A stretch of DNA of 64,000 nt from Agitococcus lubricus (GCF_003051055.1 NZ_QAON01000001.1:372001-436000); one strand, 5' to 3'. Positions 50,250 through 60,171 are shown, counted from the stretch's first letter. Translations and numbers: made by a program. The notes: generated by a model not told the origin, from the letters alone.

Positions 50250-51147
50250 TAATATCGAGATGCCGTGGTTTTTGTACGCCCATCCCCATGTACGTAATTT
50301 AGCATGGGTTTTAGCATCGCCTAGCCTATTGTCCTATTTACCTGATTTTCAGTTACCGTTAACCGTATTAGATGATGCCTTTTGGCAACGGCAATATGTA
50401 GCCTATCAATCGCGTTTACACTATTTAGATGCCCATCCACACGTCTTAGACCAGTTTTTTGCACAACATCATAATCATCGCTTAGGCTATTATTTTGAGT
50501 ATTTATTACTATTTTGGTTACAGGATAGTGCTTACCATTCCTTTCGTTTAATTAAACATCGCGCTACGTTGTTTCAGGATAAAACAACCGTAGGGGAGTT
50601 GGATTTTGTTGTCAAAAACCAAGAAACAGGCGATATCGAGCATTGGGAAGTTGCCATAAAATTTTATTTAGGCTATGACCCCCTCACACAGGCAGAGTCT
50701 TGGTTGGGTGCAAACGATAACGATAGTTTAGCGCGCAAACTTCAACATTTAGCGACTAAACAATTTCGTTTTAGTCATTATCAAGATAATACCCTCACAA
50801 AGCGGTGTTTAATTGTCAAAGGGAGATTGTTTTATCCACTGGTAGATAAGTCATTATTTGCGCGTGCGCACAGTCCGACGGTTCCTTGTTTGGCAGACCA
50901 ACATTTACAAGGCAATTGGTTGATGTATGACGACTTTCTACAGCATCCTGATGTTGCACAACTACAATGGCGGCAAGCAGCTCGCGAAGAATGGCTCACT
51001 CACCATCAACCGAGTAAACAACTTGCCTTAGCGCAAGTGAATGATGTACGTCCGTTAAGCAGTGAGCGTGCAGCGTTATGGATAGGTTTTGACGACCAAC
51101 AACAAGAGCAGGCTCGTTGTTTTGTGCGCGTGTTACCTCGTCCATAA
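50236..51147 (+). CDS. DUF1853 family protein
   Basis: A 303-residue protein with MPWFLYAHPHVRNLAWVLAS, then HHNHRLGYYFEYLLLFWLQD and TVGELDFVVKNQETGDIEHW followed by EVAIKFYLGYD, diagnostic of DUF1853; the GELDFV and EVAIKFY motifs suggest a PD-(D/E)xK-like nuclease fold. The annotated ATG (50236) and the first codons lie within the right inverted repeat of the mobile element. The native start may be ATG 50260. The substrate is unknown. Confidence 0.85.
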   Translation: MSTDPNIEMPWFLYAHPHVRNLAWVLASPSLLSYLPDFQLPLTVLDDAFWQRQYVAYQSRLHYLDAHPHVLDQFFAQHHNHRLGYYFEYLLLFWLQDSAYHSFRLIKHRATLFQDKTTVGELDFVVKNQETGDIEHWEVAIKFYLGYDPLTQAESWLGANDNDSLARKLQHLATKQFRFSHYQDNTLTKRCLIVKGRLFYPLVDKSLFARAHSPTVPCLADQHLQGNWLMYDDFLQHPDVAQLQWRQAAREEWLTHHQPSKQLALAQVNDVRPLSSERAALWIGFDDQQQEQARCFVRVLPRP

Positions 51148-51248
51148 AACGGCATTTTTTGTTTGATACCTATACTAATTTTGTATGTATTATTGTGAGT
51201 AAATTTTTTTATATTTTATATGTTTTTGATTTTGAATAAATAAAAATA

Positions 51249-51264
51249 TGGCACGGCTCATGCA
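51249..51264 (+). promoter_or_regulatory. Sigma-54 type promoter
   Basis: TGGCACGGCTCATGCA matches the -24/-12 consensus, with GG at 51250-51251 and GC at 51262-51263 (10 bases between). It lies 43 nt before the LPP20-like gene. AT-rich sequence with room for an enhancer-binding protein is upstream (51150-51240). Confidence 0.7.
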
Positions 51265-51306
51265 ATTCTCATAGGGCTTCCAATAAAAATCAACAAGGAT
51301 ACTGCC

Positions 51307-51924
51307 ATGTTAACTCTTTTTTCTAAATCAACACTCTTGATGCTTAGTCTGTATTTGCTTACAGCGTGTAGTACAGCACCTGACAATAAAAGCCTCGTCA
51401 AAGAACAATTACAGATTGAAAAACAACGTCGACATGCTGCCCAAGACCAAGCCGAGCAGACCTTAGATGCGATGCCTTCATGGGCAACAACCGTACCACG
51501 TCCTGACAATACAGGGGTATATGCTTTAGGAATAGGTGAAAGTGATAAAGTACAAATTGCGATTAAAAAAGCACAGCTTCAAGCGCAATACGGACTTGCT
51601 AAAATTTTTAATCAGGAGCTTGCAGGTAGCGAGCAAGTGATGCAGCAAGATGCGGGTGCAAATTCGAGCAGTAGTTATCAAAGTCTCATTCAGTCCTTAG
51701 TCAATTATGTACCTATCGTGGGTTTTGAAGTGGTGAAACAAGAGGTGAAGGCGGTTAATGGCGAGTTTCAGGCATACACCCTACTAAAATTGCCTTATGC
51801 AGAATTTAATAAAGCACTCCAAAGTCAAAAGCAGCAGTCGCCAAGTGCAGAAACGAAGCAAGCCTTTGCCGATTTAGAGCAGCGTTTGCAGCAACGTCAA
51901 TTAGAAAAACAACACCTACAATAA
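51307..51924 (+). CDS. LPP20-family lipoprotein (FlgP-like)
   Basis: A 205-residue lipoprotein: the signal peptide ends in LLTACS, followed by a coiled coil (KEQLQIEKQRRHAAQDQAEQ) and an LPP20-type domain (ALGIGESDKVQIAIKKAQLQ, then LLKLPYAEF). In Vibrio, the LPP20 protein FlgP builds the outer-membrane ring around the flagellar motor. Preceded by a sigma-54-type promoter, which also drives flagellar or pilus genes in related bacteria. The flagellar link is inferred. Confidence 0.7.
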   Translation: MLTLFSKSTLLMLSLYLLTACSTAPDNKSLVKEQLQIEKQRRHAAQDQAEQTLDAMPSWATTVPRPDNTGVYALGIGESDKVQIAIKKAQLQAQYGLAKIFNQELAGSEQVMQQDAGANSSSSYQSLIQSLVNYVPIVGFEVVKQEVKAVNGEFQAYTLLKLPYAEFNKALQSQKQQSPSAETKQAFADLEQRLQQRQLEKQHLQ

Positions 51925-51996
51925 TGCATGTTTGGGGATAAGTATGACCTGCTCAGCGCTTATCCCCCATTGGCCTTAATCATAAGGTGGATTGAT

Positions 51997-53130
51997 ATGA
52001 AGACTTATTTGCGTCAACTCTTCATGTTGGCCTTAGCGGTTTTACCTGTTTATGTATGGGCATGGAGTAAAGAGTATCAAAGCGCTTATATCTTAGGTGA
52101 TAGTGATAGTCGTATTAGCGCCAAACAACAGGCATTGAGCCAAGTACAATTACAAGCGATGCAAGAAGCGGGTACCTATATACAAGGTCAAACGCAATTA
52201 GTGAATGACAAACTAGATGAGCGCATAGCACAAATCAAAGCCGCCATTGTCAAGGTACAAGTCTTAAATGAGCGTTTTGAATTAACAGCAACGGGTCAGC
52301 AAAAGTTATCACTCTCTGTCCGTGCACACGTGGATGAGTCGGTATTGCAGGCACGTATTAAGGCCTTGCAACAAGAAAGTCAGCCCACTCAGCAACCCGC
52401 ACTTTTGTCCACGTTACAACAGCAGCAGCAAAAACTGATGTTAGACAATCAGTTATTACGTCGCCAATTAGAAGCCTTGAGTCAACAGACGCCCTTACAG
52501 CCAACATCTGAGCCGCAAGATTTAGTGTCGTGGTTAATGAATTTGAATGCACAATGGCAGCAAAAAACGTCGATGATGCCCAAACGCCTATCATCTTCTG
52601 AATTAACAGCACCGACATGGCTTGTTGATTGGCATTTGAGCATGAATCCCGATAGTCCTTTAGCGCAATTATGCCAGCGTTGGCAATGTCTGTTGGCCTA
52701 TGCTTATAAGTATGGCATGAACGATGGCTTGATGACGCCGTTACATCAACAGTTGTTTAGACCGTTTAGTCGTATGGTGCATATAGACGATAAATATATT
52801 AGCCACTGGCAAATTATTACCCTACAAGCCTATCCACCACAGCCCTTGACCGCCAGTGAGCAAGCGTTTATCGAAGGCTTTCAGGTACACATACAAACGA
52901 AAATTGGCCAACAAACACTGTCTATCCCGATAGTGAGTTATGACACAGCGCAGGGGGCGTTAGTGATTCGTGTGCAGGGCTTAGCTAATAGCGAGGCGTT
53001 GGCTGTGTATGATGCTAAGTCGCGGCAAGGTAATTTAGCCTGTGCGCTCAAACAACCTAAGCAATGTAGTGCGCCGTTGTTTCAGCCCAGTCTAAATAGT
53101 GTGTTATCACAGCCCATCGTACAACACTAA
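51997..53130 (+). CDS. Exported protein with FlgT-N-like domain
   Basis: 377 residues from ATG 51997, where a signal peptide begins (MKTYLRQLFMLALAVLPVYV). The N-terminal domain (SDSRISAKQQALSQVQLQAM, QEAGTYIQGQTQLVND) resembles the FlgT/LPP20 type fold that expands Ala/Gln-rich helices. A coiled coil (about 135-160) and a C-terminal domain with a Cys pair (LCQRWQCLL) follow. It lies 72 nt after the lipoprotein gene and probably shares its promoter. Family assignment is tentative. Confidence 0.5.
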   Translation: MKTYLRQLFMLALAVLPVYVWAWSKEYQSAYILGDSDSRISAKQQALSQVQLQAMQEAGTYIQGQTQLVNDKLDERIAQIKAAIVKVQVLNERFELTATGQQKLSLSVRAHVDESVLQARIKALQQESQPTQQPALLSTLQQQQQKLMLDNQLLRRQLEALSQQTPLQPTSEPQDLVSWLMNLNAQWQQKTSMMPKRLSSSELTAPTWLVDWHLSMNPDSPLAQLCQRWQCLLAYAYKYGMNDGLMTPLHQQLFRPFSRMVHIDDKYISHWQIITLQAYPPQPLTASEQAFIEGFQVHIQTKIGQQTLSIPIVSYDTAQGALVIRVQGLANSEALAVYDAKSRQGNLACALKQPKQCSAPLFQPSLNSVLSQPIVQH

Positions 53131-53353
53131 AAGGGCTGTCGGGTGGAACAAATACCTATTATTCGCTCCAAAAAGCCAAGAATTGTCTGTTTATATTAAA
53201 TAAGCAAGCCAATATCTGCCTTTGTTTGTCTAGCCCTGCACCTGTCGCCCGATTATACTAGGTCACTTTTTTAACTCAGAACTGCCTCCACATGTCAGGG
53301 CTGTACGCGCCTCTGACCTGTGTCGGTTCGCTAACCTAAGTCATCAGATAACA

Positions 53354-54316
53354 ATGAACAGCAATGCAATTCCTCAAGCCATCAATACTTTTCAAGGATT
53401 GATTTTGGCCTTACAAAATTATTGGGCACAGCAAGGCTGTGTCGTGTTACAACCCTACGATATGGAAATGGGTGCAGGTACTTTTCATACCGCTACTTTT
53501 TTGCGCGCTTTAGGCCCAGAAACATGGAACGCCGCCTATGTGCAGCCGTCACGTCGTCCTGCTGATGGTCGTTATGGTGAAAACCCCAACCGCTTGCAAC
53601 ACTATTATCAATTTCAAGTGGTGTTAAAACCCAATCCAGATAATATTCAAGAGTTATATTTAAATTCTTTGCGTCATATTGGCATTGACCCCACCGTACA
53701 TGATATTCGTTTTGTCGAAGACAACTGGGAGTCTCCGACCTTAGGTGCATGGGGCTTAGGTTGGGAAGTGTGGTTAAACGGTATGGAAGTCACCCAATTT
53801 ACCTACTTTCAACAAGTGGGTGGCGTAGAGTGTTATCCTGTGACGGGCGAAATTACCTATGGTTTAGAACGTCTAGCGATGTATTTGCAAGGTGTGGATT
53901 CTGTTTATGACTTAACATGGACAGATGGCCAATTTGGTAAAGTGACCTATGGTGATGTGTTTCATCAAAATGAAGTTGAACAATCCACCTTTAACTTTGA
54001 ACATGCCAATGTCGAAAAACTATTTGATTTATTCGATTTTTACGAAAGTGAAGCCAACCGTTTAATGGCTTTACCACAACCCTTACCGTTGCCTGCTTAT
54101 GAAATGGTGATTAAAGCCTCTCATAGCTTTAACTTATTAGATGCGCGTCGTGCGATTTCGGTCACTGAGCGTCAGCGTTATATTTTGCGTGTCCGTCAAT
54201 TAGCACGTGCGGTAGCACAAAGTTATGTGCAAGCGCGTGCTCGTTTAGGCTTTCCAATGGCTAGCCCAGAATTACGTGATGAAGTCTTGGCAAAATTGGC
54301 AGCGGAGAGCAAATAA
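53354..54316 (+). CDS. glyQ: Glycyl-tRNA synthetase alpha chain
   Basis: A 320-residue protein matching bacterial GlyQ nearly throughout: [60 protein letters not shown] and [20 protein letters not shown]. It carries the aminoacylation active site and pairs with the beta chain encoded next, sharing one base of overlap. The leader contains a GTCAG/CTGAC stem (53297-53320 area) of unknown use. Confidence 0.98.
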   Translation: MNSNAIPQAINTFQGLILALQNYWAQQGCVVLQPYDMEMGAGTFHTATFLRALGPETWNAAYVQPSRRPADGRYGENPNRLQHYYQFQVVLKPNPDNIQELYLNSLRHIGIDPTVHDIRFVEDNWESPTLGAWGLGWEVWLNGMEVTQFTYFQQVGGVECYPVTGEITYGLERLAMYLQGVDSVYDLTWTDGQFGKVTYGDVFHQNEVEQSTFNFEHANVEKLFDLFDFYESEANRLMALPQPLPLPAYEMVIKASHSFNLLDARRAISVTERQRYILRVRQLARAVAQSYVQARARLGFPMASPELRDEVLAKLAAESK

Positions 54317-56394
54317 TGACCACTTTACCTTTTTTAGTTGAATTAGGCTGTGAAGAATTACCACCAAAATCCTTAAAAACTTTAGCAGAAAGTTTTTTAG
54401 CAGGCATTGAAGCAGGCTTAAAACAAGCGGGTTTAAGTTATGACCATGCACGTTATTATGCTGCACCACGTCGTTTAGCAGTGAGCGTGCAACATTTAGC
54501 CTTGCAACAACCCGACCGCACCGTGCATGTCGATGGCCCACCTGTGAAAGCAGCGTTTGATGCCAATGGCAATCCGACACAAGCGGCTGTCGGTTTTGCC
54601 AAAAAGAATGGTGTTGATATTGCTGACATCGACCGTAGCGGCGAAAAATTACGGGTCAGCAAGCATATTCAAGGTGAAACAGCCGTTGCTTTGTTGCCAC
54701 ACATTGTGCAGCAAGCCTTAGATAATTTACCGATTGCCAAACGTATGCGTTGGGGTGCGTCTAAAGTGGAGTTTGTTCGTCCAACCCAATGGTTGGTGAT
54801 GTTGTTGGGTGACAAGGTTGTGCCAACGACTATTTTAAGTCAACAAGCTGACCGTATTACTCGTGGTCATCGGTTTATGGCACAAGATGAACGTTTAGCG
54901 CTTCATTACACCAATTATCCAGCCAGCTTAGAGCATAGCTACGAAACCCAATTAGAAATGGCTTACGTTGTGCCTGATTTTGCCAAACGCCAACAGATGA
55001 TTATTGCGGCGGTAGAAAAGTTAGCGGCTGAGCAGGGCGGCAAAGCCTTAATGCCTGCGGCGTTATTGGATGAAGTCACCGCCTTGGTGGAATATCCAGT
55101 GCCGTTGGTGTGTCGTTTTGAAGAACGCTTTTTGCACGTTCCACAAGAAGCCTTGATTTCAACCATGCAAGATAACCAAAAGTATTTTTGTTTGGTCGAT
55201 AACAACGGCAAATTATTGCCTCGTTTTATTACTGTTGCTAATGTCAAAAGCACTAATGCCAAGTTTATTGTTGAAGGCAACGAAAAAGTGGTGCGCCCAC
55301 GTTTAACCGATGCCGAATTCTTCTTTAAACAAGACAAAAAAGTAACACTTGAAAGTCGTAATGAACGCTTAAAAACCGTGGTTTTCCAAGCTCAATTAGG
55401 CACAGTGTACGAAAAAGCCGAACGTATTAGCGAGTTGGCCGCATTTATTGCCGCCCAAATTGGCGGTGATGTGGCATTGGCACAACGTGCAGGCATTTTA
55501 GCGAAGTGTGATTTAGCCACCGAAATGGTTGGCGAGTTTCCTGAGTTACAAGGTATTGCAGGTTATTATTATGCCCAAAACGATGGTGAAGCCAACGATG
55601 TCGCTTTGGCGTTAAATGAGCAATACTTACCTAAATTTGCAGGTGATGTTTTACCTAGCACCAAAACAGGTTTAGCGGTTGCCATTGCTGACAAACTCGA
55701 TACCTTAGTGGGTATCTTTGGCATCAATCAACCACCAACAGGCAGCAAAGACCCGTTTGGTTTACGTCGTGCGGCGATTGGTTTGTTACGCATTATTATC
55801 GAAAAAGAATTAGCCTTAGATATTAATGTCTTGAGTCAACAAGCGGTCAATGCCTATGGCAGCAAACTCAGCAATGCGAATACCGTCAATGAGGTATTTG
55901 AGTTCTTATTAGGTCGTTATCGTGCTATGTACGAAGAACAAGGCATTACCGTTGATGTCATTCAAGCGGTACAAACGCTCAAGCCCGCTCAACCTTTAGA
56001 TTTTGACCGTCGTATTAAAGCGGTAGCGAACTTCCGCAACTTAGCCGAAGCTGAAGCTTTAGCGGCTGCTAATAAACGTGTGGCCAATATTTTAAGCAAA
56101 GATGGCGTGACGGTGACGGGTGGTGTGGATAATAGTTTGTTAAGCGAAGTGGCTGAACAAGCCTTAGCCGCCAAAGTGGCTAGCTTACAAACACAATTAG
56201 CCCCATTATTTGCCGCAGGTGATTACACACCAGCGTTATCTGCTTTGGCGGCCTTACGTGCACCCATTGACCAGTTTTTTGATTCGGTGATGGTGAATGC
56301 AGAAGATGCAGCCATTCGTCAAAATCGCTTAAATTTATTGGCGAGTTTGCGTGAATTATTCTTAAAAACAGCGGATATTTCGCAGTTGCAGTAA
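54316..56394 (+). CDS. glyS: Glycyl-tRNA synthetase beta chain
   Basis: A 692-residue tRNA-binding subunit: [71 protein letters not shown] and the C-terminal HD-like and anticodon-binding region ([19 protein letters not shown]). Full length. The start shares an A with the glyQ stop. A terminator overlaps its stop codon at 56393. Confidence 0.98.
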   Translation: MTTLPFLVELGCEELPPKSLKTLAESFLAGIEAGLKQAGLSYDHARYYAAPRRLAVSVQHLALQQPDRTVHVDGPPVKAAFDANGNPTQAAVGFAKKNGVDIADIDRSGEKLRVSKHIQGETAVALLPHIVQQALDNLPIAKRMRWGASKVEFVRPTQWLVMLLGDKVVPTTILSQQADRITRGHRFMAQDERLALHYTNYPASLEHSYETQLEMAYVVPDFAKRQQMIIAAVEKLAAEQGGKALMPAALLDEVTALVEYPVPLVCRFEERFLHVPQEALISTMQDNQKYFCLVDNNGKLLPRFITVANVKSTNAKFIVEGNEKVVRPRLTDAEFFFKQDKKVTLESRNERLKTVVFQAQLGTVYEKAERISELAAFIAAQIGGDVALAQRAGILAKCDLATEMVGEFPELQGIAGYYYAQNDGEANDVALALNEQYLPKFAGDVLPSTKTGLAVAIADKLDTLVGIFGINQPPTGSKDPFGLRRAAIGLLRIIIEKELALDINVLSQQAVNAYGSKLSNANTVNEVFEFLLGRYRAMYEEQGITVDVIQAVQTLKPAQPLDFDRRIKAVANFRNLAEAEALAAANKRVANILSKDGVTVTGGVDNSLLSEVAEQALAAKVASLQTQLAPLFAAGDYTPALSALAALRAPIDQFFDSVMVNAEDAAIRQNRLNLLASLRELFLKTADISQLQ

Positions 56395-56423
56395 AAAAAG
56401 GGCAGATTTTTCTGCCCTTTTTT
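56393..56423. terminator. Bidirectional terminator between glyS and the AraC gene
   Basis: A-run, GGGCAGA, TTTT, TCTGCCC, T-run. Symmetrical A and T tracts let it work in both directions; the AraC-type gene converges on it from the right. Confidence 0.9.
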
Positions 56424-57387
56424 AATTATAGCTAGTTTGCCGATATTTACTGGGTAAACAACCCATTTTACGCTTAAATGACCGAGAAAAAACAAACTCT
56501 GAGCTAAAGCCAACTTTTTCTGCAAGTAAGCCAATAGAAATATTGGAGTTTTTGAGTGCTGAAGCTGCTAAACTGATACGATAACTCGAAATATATTCCA
56601 TAACACCTTGCCCTAACATAGCCGAAAACTTTGCTGATAGTGCTGAACGAGATAGGCCAATTTCTTGAGCAAGTAATTCAACAGTCCATTTGCGTGATGG
56701 CGTACGATGAATAACAAATAGTGTCTTAGCAATATAAGGGTCTTTAAAACCATTCAGCCATACATTAGAATCTAAATGATATTCGGTAAAATAAGCTCTG
56801 AGCATATTAAGAAAGAATAAATCAAAGATTCTATTAATAATAAGTTGATGACCAAAATTATTGTCAGATGTAATTTCTGTAAGAAAAAAATCAAAACCGA
56901 TATTTAACCATTTAGTTTTTTCTGATTGATTAGATTTTACTTGTAGAAAATTAGGTATAATATCCATTAATATTTGGCATGTACTCATTTTAAAGGTAAA
57001 AGCGCCACATAACAGAATTGTTTTTGTTTCTTCTCCAAAAGAAATAACACGCGCTTTAGTTTGATGTGTATCATTAACTAAATCTAGAAAGTTTGGGGTT
57101 TTTAGCGTATCAATTTTTGCTATGCTGTCTTTTGTTGATAATATATGTTCTATAGGGCGAGGTAAAATAACAGCATCGCCTTTTGACATATTAATAGTCT
57201 GTTGTTTGGTAAAGATATTAATGTGCCCTTCTAACACATAATAAAAACAGCAAGTTAAGCTATTTTTTTTGACATAAAAATCATTAGGTATTTTAATAAA
57301 TTTATAATAAATAATATCCATATTAAAGTCACTAAGGATACTACTAAAACAATCAGTTTCGGGATATTCTTTAAGTGAATCTAACAT
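56422..57387 (-). CDS. AraC-family transcription regulator
   Basis: A 321-residue regulator. The C-terminal 100 residues are the two-HTH AraC domain: WTVELLAQEIGLSRSALSAK, then GLLAEKVGFSSEFVFSRSFK. The N-terminal part resembles a cupin-type ligand domain (YYVLEGHINIFTKQQTINMS, GDAVILPRPIEHIL). The coding sequence is unusually rich in AT and Asn/Ile/Lys compared with glyS. No obvious target lies beside it, apart from the BLUF operon 58 nt away on the same strand. Confidence 0.9.
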   Translation of the reverse strand: MLDSLKEYPETDCFSSILSDFNMDIIYYKFIKIPNDFYVKKNSLTCCFYYVLEGHINIFTKQQTINMSKGDAVILPRPIEHILSTKDSIAKIDTLKTPNFLDLVNDTHQTKARVISFGEETKTILLCGAFTFKMSTCQILMDIIPNFLQVKSNQSEKTKWLNIGFDFFLTEITSDNNFGHQLIINRIFDLFFLNMLRAYFTEYHLDSNVWLNGFKDPYIAKTLFVIHRTPSRKWTVELLAQEIGLSRSALSAKFSAMLGQGVMEYISSYRISLAASALKNSNISIGLLAEKVGFSSEFVFSRSFKRKMGCLPSKYRQTSYN

Positions 57388-57445
57388 AGATTATTCTCTT
57401 TATTTTAAAATAGCCAATAGGAAGAGAACATCCCTGTTATTTTTA

Positions 57446-58015
57446 CTATCCCTTAAATAAGCGCGAGAAGATATTACTACTCGGTTTATTATCTAATGTT
57501 GCTGATGCAATCATTTGTTCAGTCGTTGGTAATTGTACGACAGGTTGGGTAATAATTTGACTCTCCGATATGATGGGTTGGGATATAGGCGTAGGTTGAG
57601 TTAAAGCAATCATATTATCGGTGAGTTCAAGCAATAATTTTTCTGCACCATCACCAGACATAGTATAGGGGTTAAAAATATTACCAGCAGAATATTTTAA
57701 AAAAAGTAATTTATTTTCTGTTTTTGCTGCTGCGAATCCCATAGACCAACTTGACCATTGGCGATGCTGAATTTCCTCAAACTTTAACACCGCTAAGTTA
57801 TGATGCCGCTCATCCAAATTTAACTTATTATAGAGTCTGTTTACCTCTTCTCGATCACCTTCTAAAGCCTGTAAAAAATAATTCCCATTAAATGCCAACA
57901 TGCCTGTTAAGCCTTTTTGTGAGTTAAGACGATTGGCAGCATCCAAAATTTTTCTAAACTCATCTTTCTCTATTTTTTCGTGAGCAGTACTCACATAAAT
58001 AAGACGTACAAGCAT
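57446..58015 (-). CDS. BLUF-domain blue-light sensor
   Basis: A 189-residue flavin photoreceptor. BLUF residues are present: Y7 (RLIYVST), N43 (AFNGNYF), Q49 (FLQALEG) and W90/M92 (WSSWSMGF). The first 95 residues form the FAD-binding BLUF domain and the rest is a short variable tail (SQPIISESQIITQPVVQLP). No output enzyme is fused, as in BlsA-like sensors, so it presumably acts by protein contact. The gene shares a leftward operon with the 58037 gene, with a 21-nt spacing. Confidence 0.93.
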   Translation of the reverse strand: MLVRLIYVSTAHEKIEKDEFRKILDAANRLNSQKGLTGMLAFNGNYFLQALEGDREEVNRLYNKLNLDERHHNLAVLKFEEIQHRQWSSWSMGFAAAKTENKLLFLKYSAGNIFNPYTMSGDGAEKLLLELTDNMIALTQPTPISQPIISESQIITQPVVQLPTTEQMIASATLDNKPSSNIFSRLFKG

Positions 58016-58036
58016 AATGTGTTCTCCAAGTGATAT

Positions 58037-58585
58037 TTAGTTATTAAGGACGTATTGTATTTGGGCTAAATGTATCAACGATTCATTTTTTTTATGAATG
58101 ATTGCTGATTGATAGTCGGGTAGTATTTTGAGTAAACCTTCTATAGTGTCAATTTTTTCTAATTCAATTAAAATGTCAAAAGCAGACTCTGGAAAATTGT
58201 CTGCAACAAAATCACTCATCAAACGAATACATTCTTTGAGTTTTTCGGCTTGAAAAGTGATATTTTTTATATCAAAACTTAAGTAATTAATATTTGTAGA
58301 TTGTTGAGATTCAACAATATTATTATTTGTAGTTTTCAGTTCTGGGCTAACTATATTCTTACTATCTGGGCAATATTCTATTAATCCCATTTCTGCTAAT
58401 TCTATGAGCATTTGCTCGGTATTGCCAAAACTAGATTTTAGCATTGATAAATAGATATGCTTAGGAGTTTTATTATCTATAGCCATTAATAAAACGCGAT
58501 GTTTTCGTGAAAGTTGATTATTAAAGTTGCTAGGATTTTTAATAAATCCAGTACCTTTTTCAGTTCTTAATATGACTTCAGACAT
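58037..58585 (-). CDS. Winged-helix-like protein co-transcribed with BLUF sensor
   Basis: A 182-residue protein of unknown family. The N-terminal 70 residues suggest a winged helix (RKHRVLLMAIDNKTPKHIYL, EQMLIELAEMGLIEY). A linker and a helical C-terminal part follow (FQAEKLKECIRLMSDFVADN). Since it is the first gene of the BLUF operon it is a candidate output partner of the light sensor. AT-rich. Confidence 0.5.
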   Translation of the reverse strand: MSEVILRTEKGTGFIKNPSNFNNQLSRKHRVLLMAIDNKTPKHIYLSMLKSSFGNTEQMLIELAEMGLIEYCPDSKNIVSPELKTTNNNIVESQQSTNINYLSFDIKNITFQAEKLKECIRLMSDFVADNFPESAFDILIELEKIDTIEGLLKILPDYQSAIIHKKNESLIHLAQIQYVLNN

Positions 58586-58906
58586 AATTATCCCCTTGTG
58601 ATATTTGATGCTGACGATTTGACGATTTTTCTTTTTTAATTGAAGCTTTGTTGTTTTATTTTATTGTAGTTAATTAGACAAAAAATCCTTAAAAATTGAC
58701 GATTTGTACAAAAAGTAGTGCATAAGTTTGACGTGATGAAGACCTTATAGCCATTGATACGCAAAGATTACATAGACTTACCACGTTGCTTTTACACACT
58801 ACCGTACAGAAATGTACGATACAAAATGAGGATGTTTTATAAGTAAGGAAAGTCTATGGTCTGTCTAAAGTAAGATATGGTGATGTGTTGTTTATGAAGT
58901 CATTTT
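58586..58906. promoter_or_regulatory. Intergenic region with three TGACGATTT repeats
   Basis: TGACGATTT occurs at 58612-58620, 58620-58628 and 58697-58705 (minus strand AAATCGTCA), between the BLUF operon start and the toxin gene stop. On the minus strand a TTGTCT / TAAAAC pair with a 17-bp spacer lies between the repeats. Nothing else recognisable. Confidence 0.45.
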
Positions 58907-59314
58907 TTAACCCTCCCAAGGATTAATCATCACTACACCTGTAGCAACAAAATCTTTAACGTTGCGTGTAACTAGTGTTAAGGCAGTGGCTGCAATTAAG
59001 GCATCACGTTCAGCGCGTTGGTCTGGAATGTGTAATCGAGCGCAAGCTAAAGCGATTGAGGTATCAATAGCAATAATTCTACCGTTAAAAGAAGGTAATA
59101 CTTGTTGTTCAAACCAATGTCTCAGCATTTTACCTTGCTGAATATCATGTCTAGATTTTTGTAAAATACCTATTTCTAACTCCATTATCGTGATTGAAGA
59201 AATATAAAGTTGACTAATAATTAATTGCTTAGACCAATGGGCAAAATGAATATCCGCTTTACCTGTATTTACTTTGCGTAACTCAGAAATAACATGAATA
59301 TCAAGTAATAACAT
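58907..59314 (-). CDS. VapC-like PIN-domain toxin
   Basis: A 135-residue PIN ribonuclease. It begins MLLLDIHVISELRK, where families usually have LDTNVISELRK, so the Asp is kept but the neighbouring Asn is His. Further acidic positions appear in TIMELEIGI, AERDALIAATA and TRNVKDF. Such toxins cleave specific RNAs, often initiator tRNA. It overlaps the antitoxin gene by one base and ends in the region before the BLUF operon. Confidence 0.9.
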   Translation of the reverse strand: MLLLDIHVISELRKVNTGKADIHFAHWSKQLIISQLYISSITIMELEIGILQKSRHDIQQGKMLRHWFEQQVLPSFNGRIIAIDTSIALACARLHIPDQRAERDALIAATALTLVTRNVKDFVATGVVMINPWEG

Positions 59315-59556
59315 TAATCTAAATCCACCGTTTTTAACGTCATCAAGGTTTTGCTTGGCTCAAACGCTATATCGGCTTCTAAGGCTAATAAATCAGTAAT
59401 TTTAGGCTGTTGGGTAAGCATGTGTTGATAATCATCGTAACTTAATAAAACGTGGGTCGGTTTGCCTCGCTCCGTAATCACGACGGGTGAACTCAGACTG
59501 GATTTTTTGGCACGACCGAGGTCTTGATTAAATTCTCGACTACTGATTATTAACAT
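59314..59556 (-). CDS. Phd/YefM-type antitoxin (VapB)
   Basis: An 80-residue antitoxin: ISSREFNQDLGRAKKSSLSS, PVVITERGKPTHVLLSYDDY, the standard Phd/YefM fold that binds the operator and neutralises the PIN toxin with its C-terminus. A 28-bp near-perfect palindrome is 12 nt upstream of its start and is the likely autoregulatory operator. Confidence 0.9.
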   Translation of the reverse strand: MLIISSREFNQDLGRAKKSSLSSPVVITERGKPTHVLLSYDDYQHMLTQQPKITDLLALEADIAFEPSKTLMTLKTVDLD

Positions 59557-59567
59557 AATTGCACCCT

Positions 59568-59595
59568 GCTAATGTAGCAATGTTGCCACATTAGC
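59568..59595. promoter_or_regulatory. Operator palindrome of the toxin-antitoxin pair
   Basis: GCTAATGT and ACATTAGC arms enclose an inner GCAA/TTGC repeat (28 bp with one mismatched pair). Positioned just before the antitoxin start on the minus strand. A second, AT-rich palindrome AAACATATA/TATATGTTT is at 59623-59651. Confidence 0.7.
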
Positions 59596-59796
59596 ATGGT
59601 TAAAGATTAGGGTAGTGCATAAAAACATATATTTATAAAACTTATATGTTTCTTGCTATTACGCCTCTCGTCTAAAGTTAATTTAGTACAAGCGTGTTAA
59701 TACGCTCTGACACTCAGTTGTATCTGTCATTGTATGAAGCGGATATCCGATTAACGTATATCAAATTGGATATAAAGCACCAAAGTCTATACCTTA

Positions 59797-60063
59797 GGGT
59801 CTGCTGACATTTTGCGTGTGAGCCGCGTTGGTGATAAAAATGGACTCAGGCAAGGCACAAAACGGAGTTAATAGTCGTTCTATTGGCAAGTTTTGTCACG
59901 CAGAATGAGTCAATTTTTAACGCAACCCAAAGGGAAAGAACTATTTTTTGAGGCTACGTTGTTGTTCAACGTTTATTTGGAATAACCAAATCACGTGATT
60001 CACGCCGCGTATCCTCTAAACAATAGTCTCATTCGCAACCACAATCAAAACGTCAACAGCCCC
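59797..60063. mobile_element. 267-bp MITE-like element, copy 2
   Basis: Same length as the element at 49983. Left end GGGTCTGCTGACATTTTGCG; right end GTCAACAGCCCC; TA on both sides (59795-59796, 60064-60065). About 85% identical to copy 1 by eye. No coding frame. The sequence on either side (59652-59796 and 60066-60171) shows no gene. Confidence 0.75.
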
Positions 60064-60171
60064 TAGTCGTTAAGTAGTGAAGTGACTTTGGTGGCTGACG
60101 TGAGTTCGATTTTTACGAAATTACCCAAGATGATGGCCTTCGTGCATCAACCCATCTTATGCTACTTTTAA

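Noticed and set aside
54963-55337. A 124-codon minus-strand frame inside glyS.
   Set aside because: It is a shadow of glyS with atypical composition.
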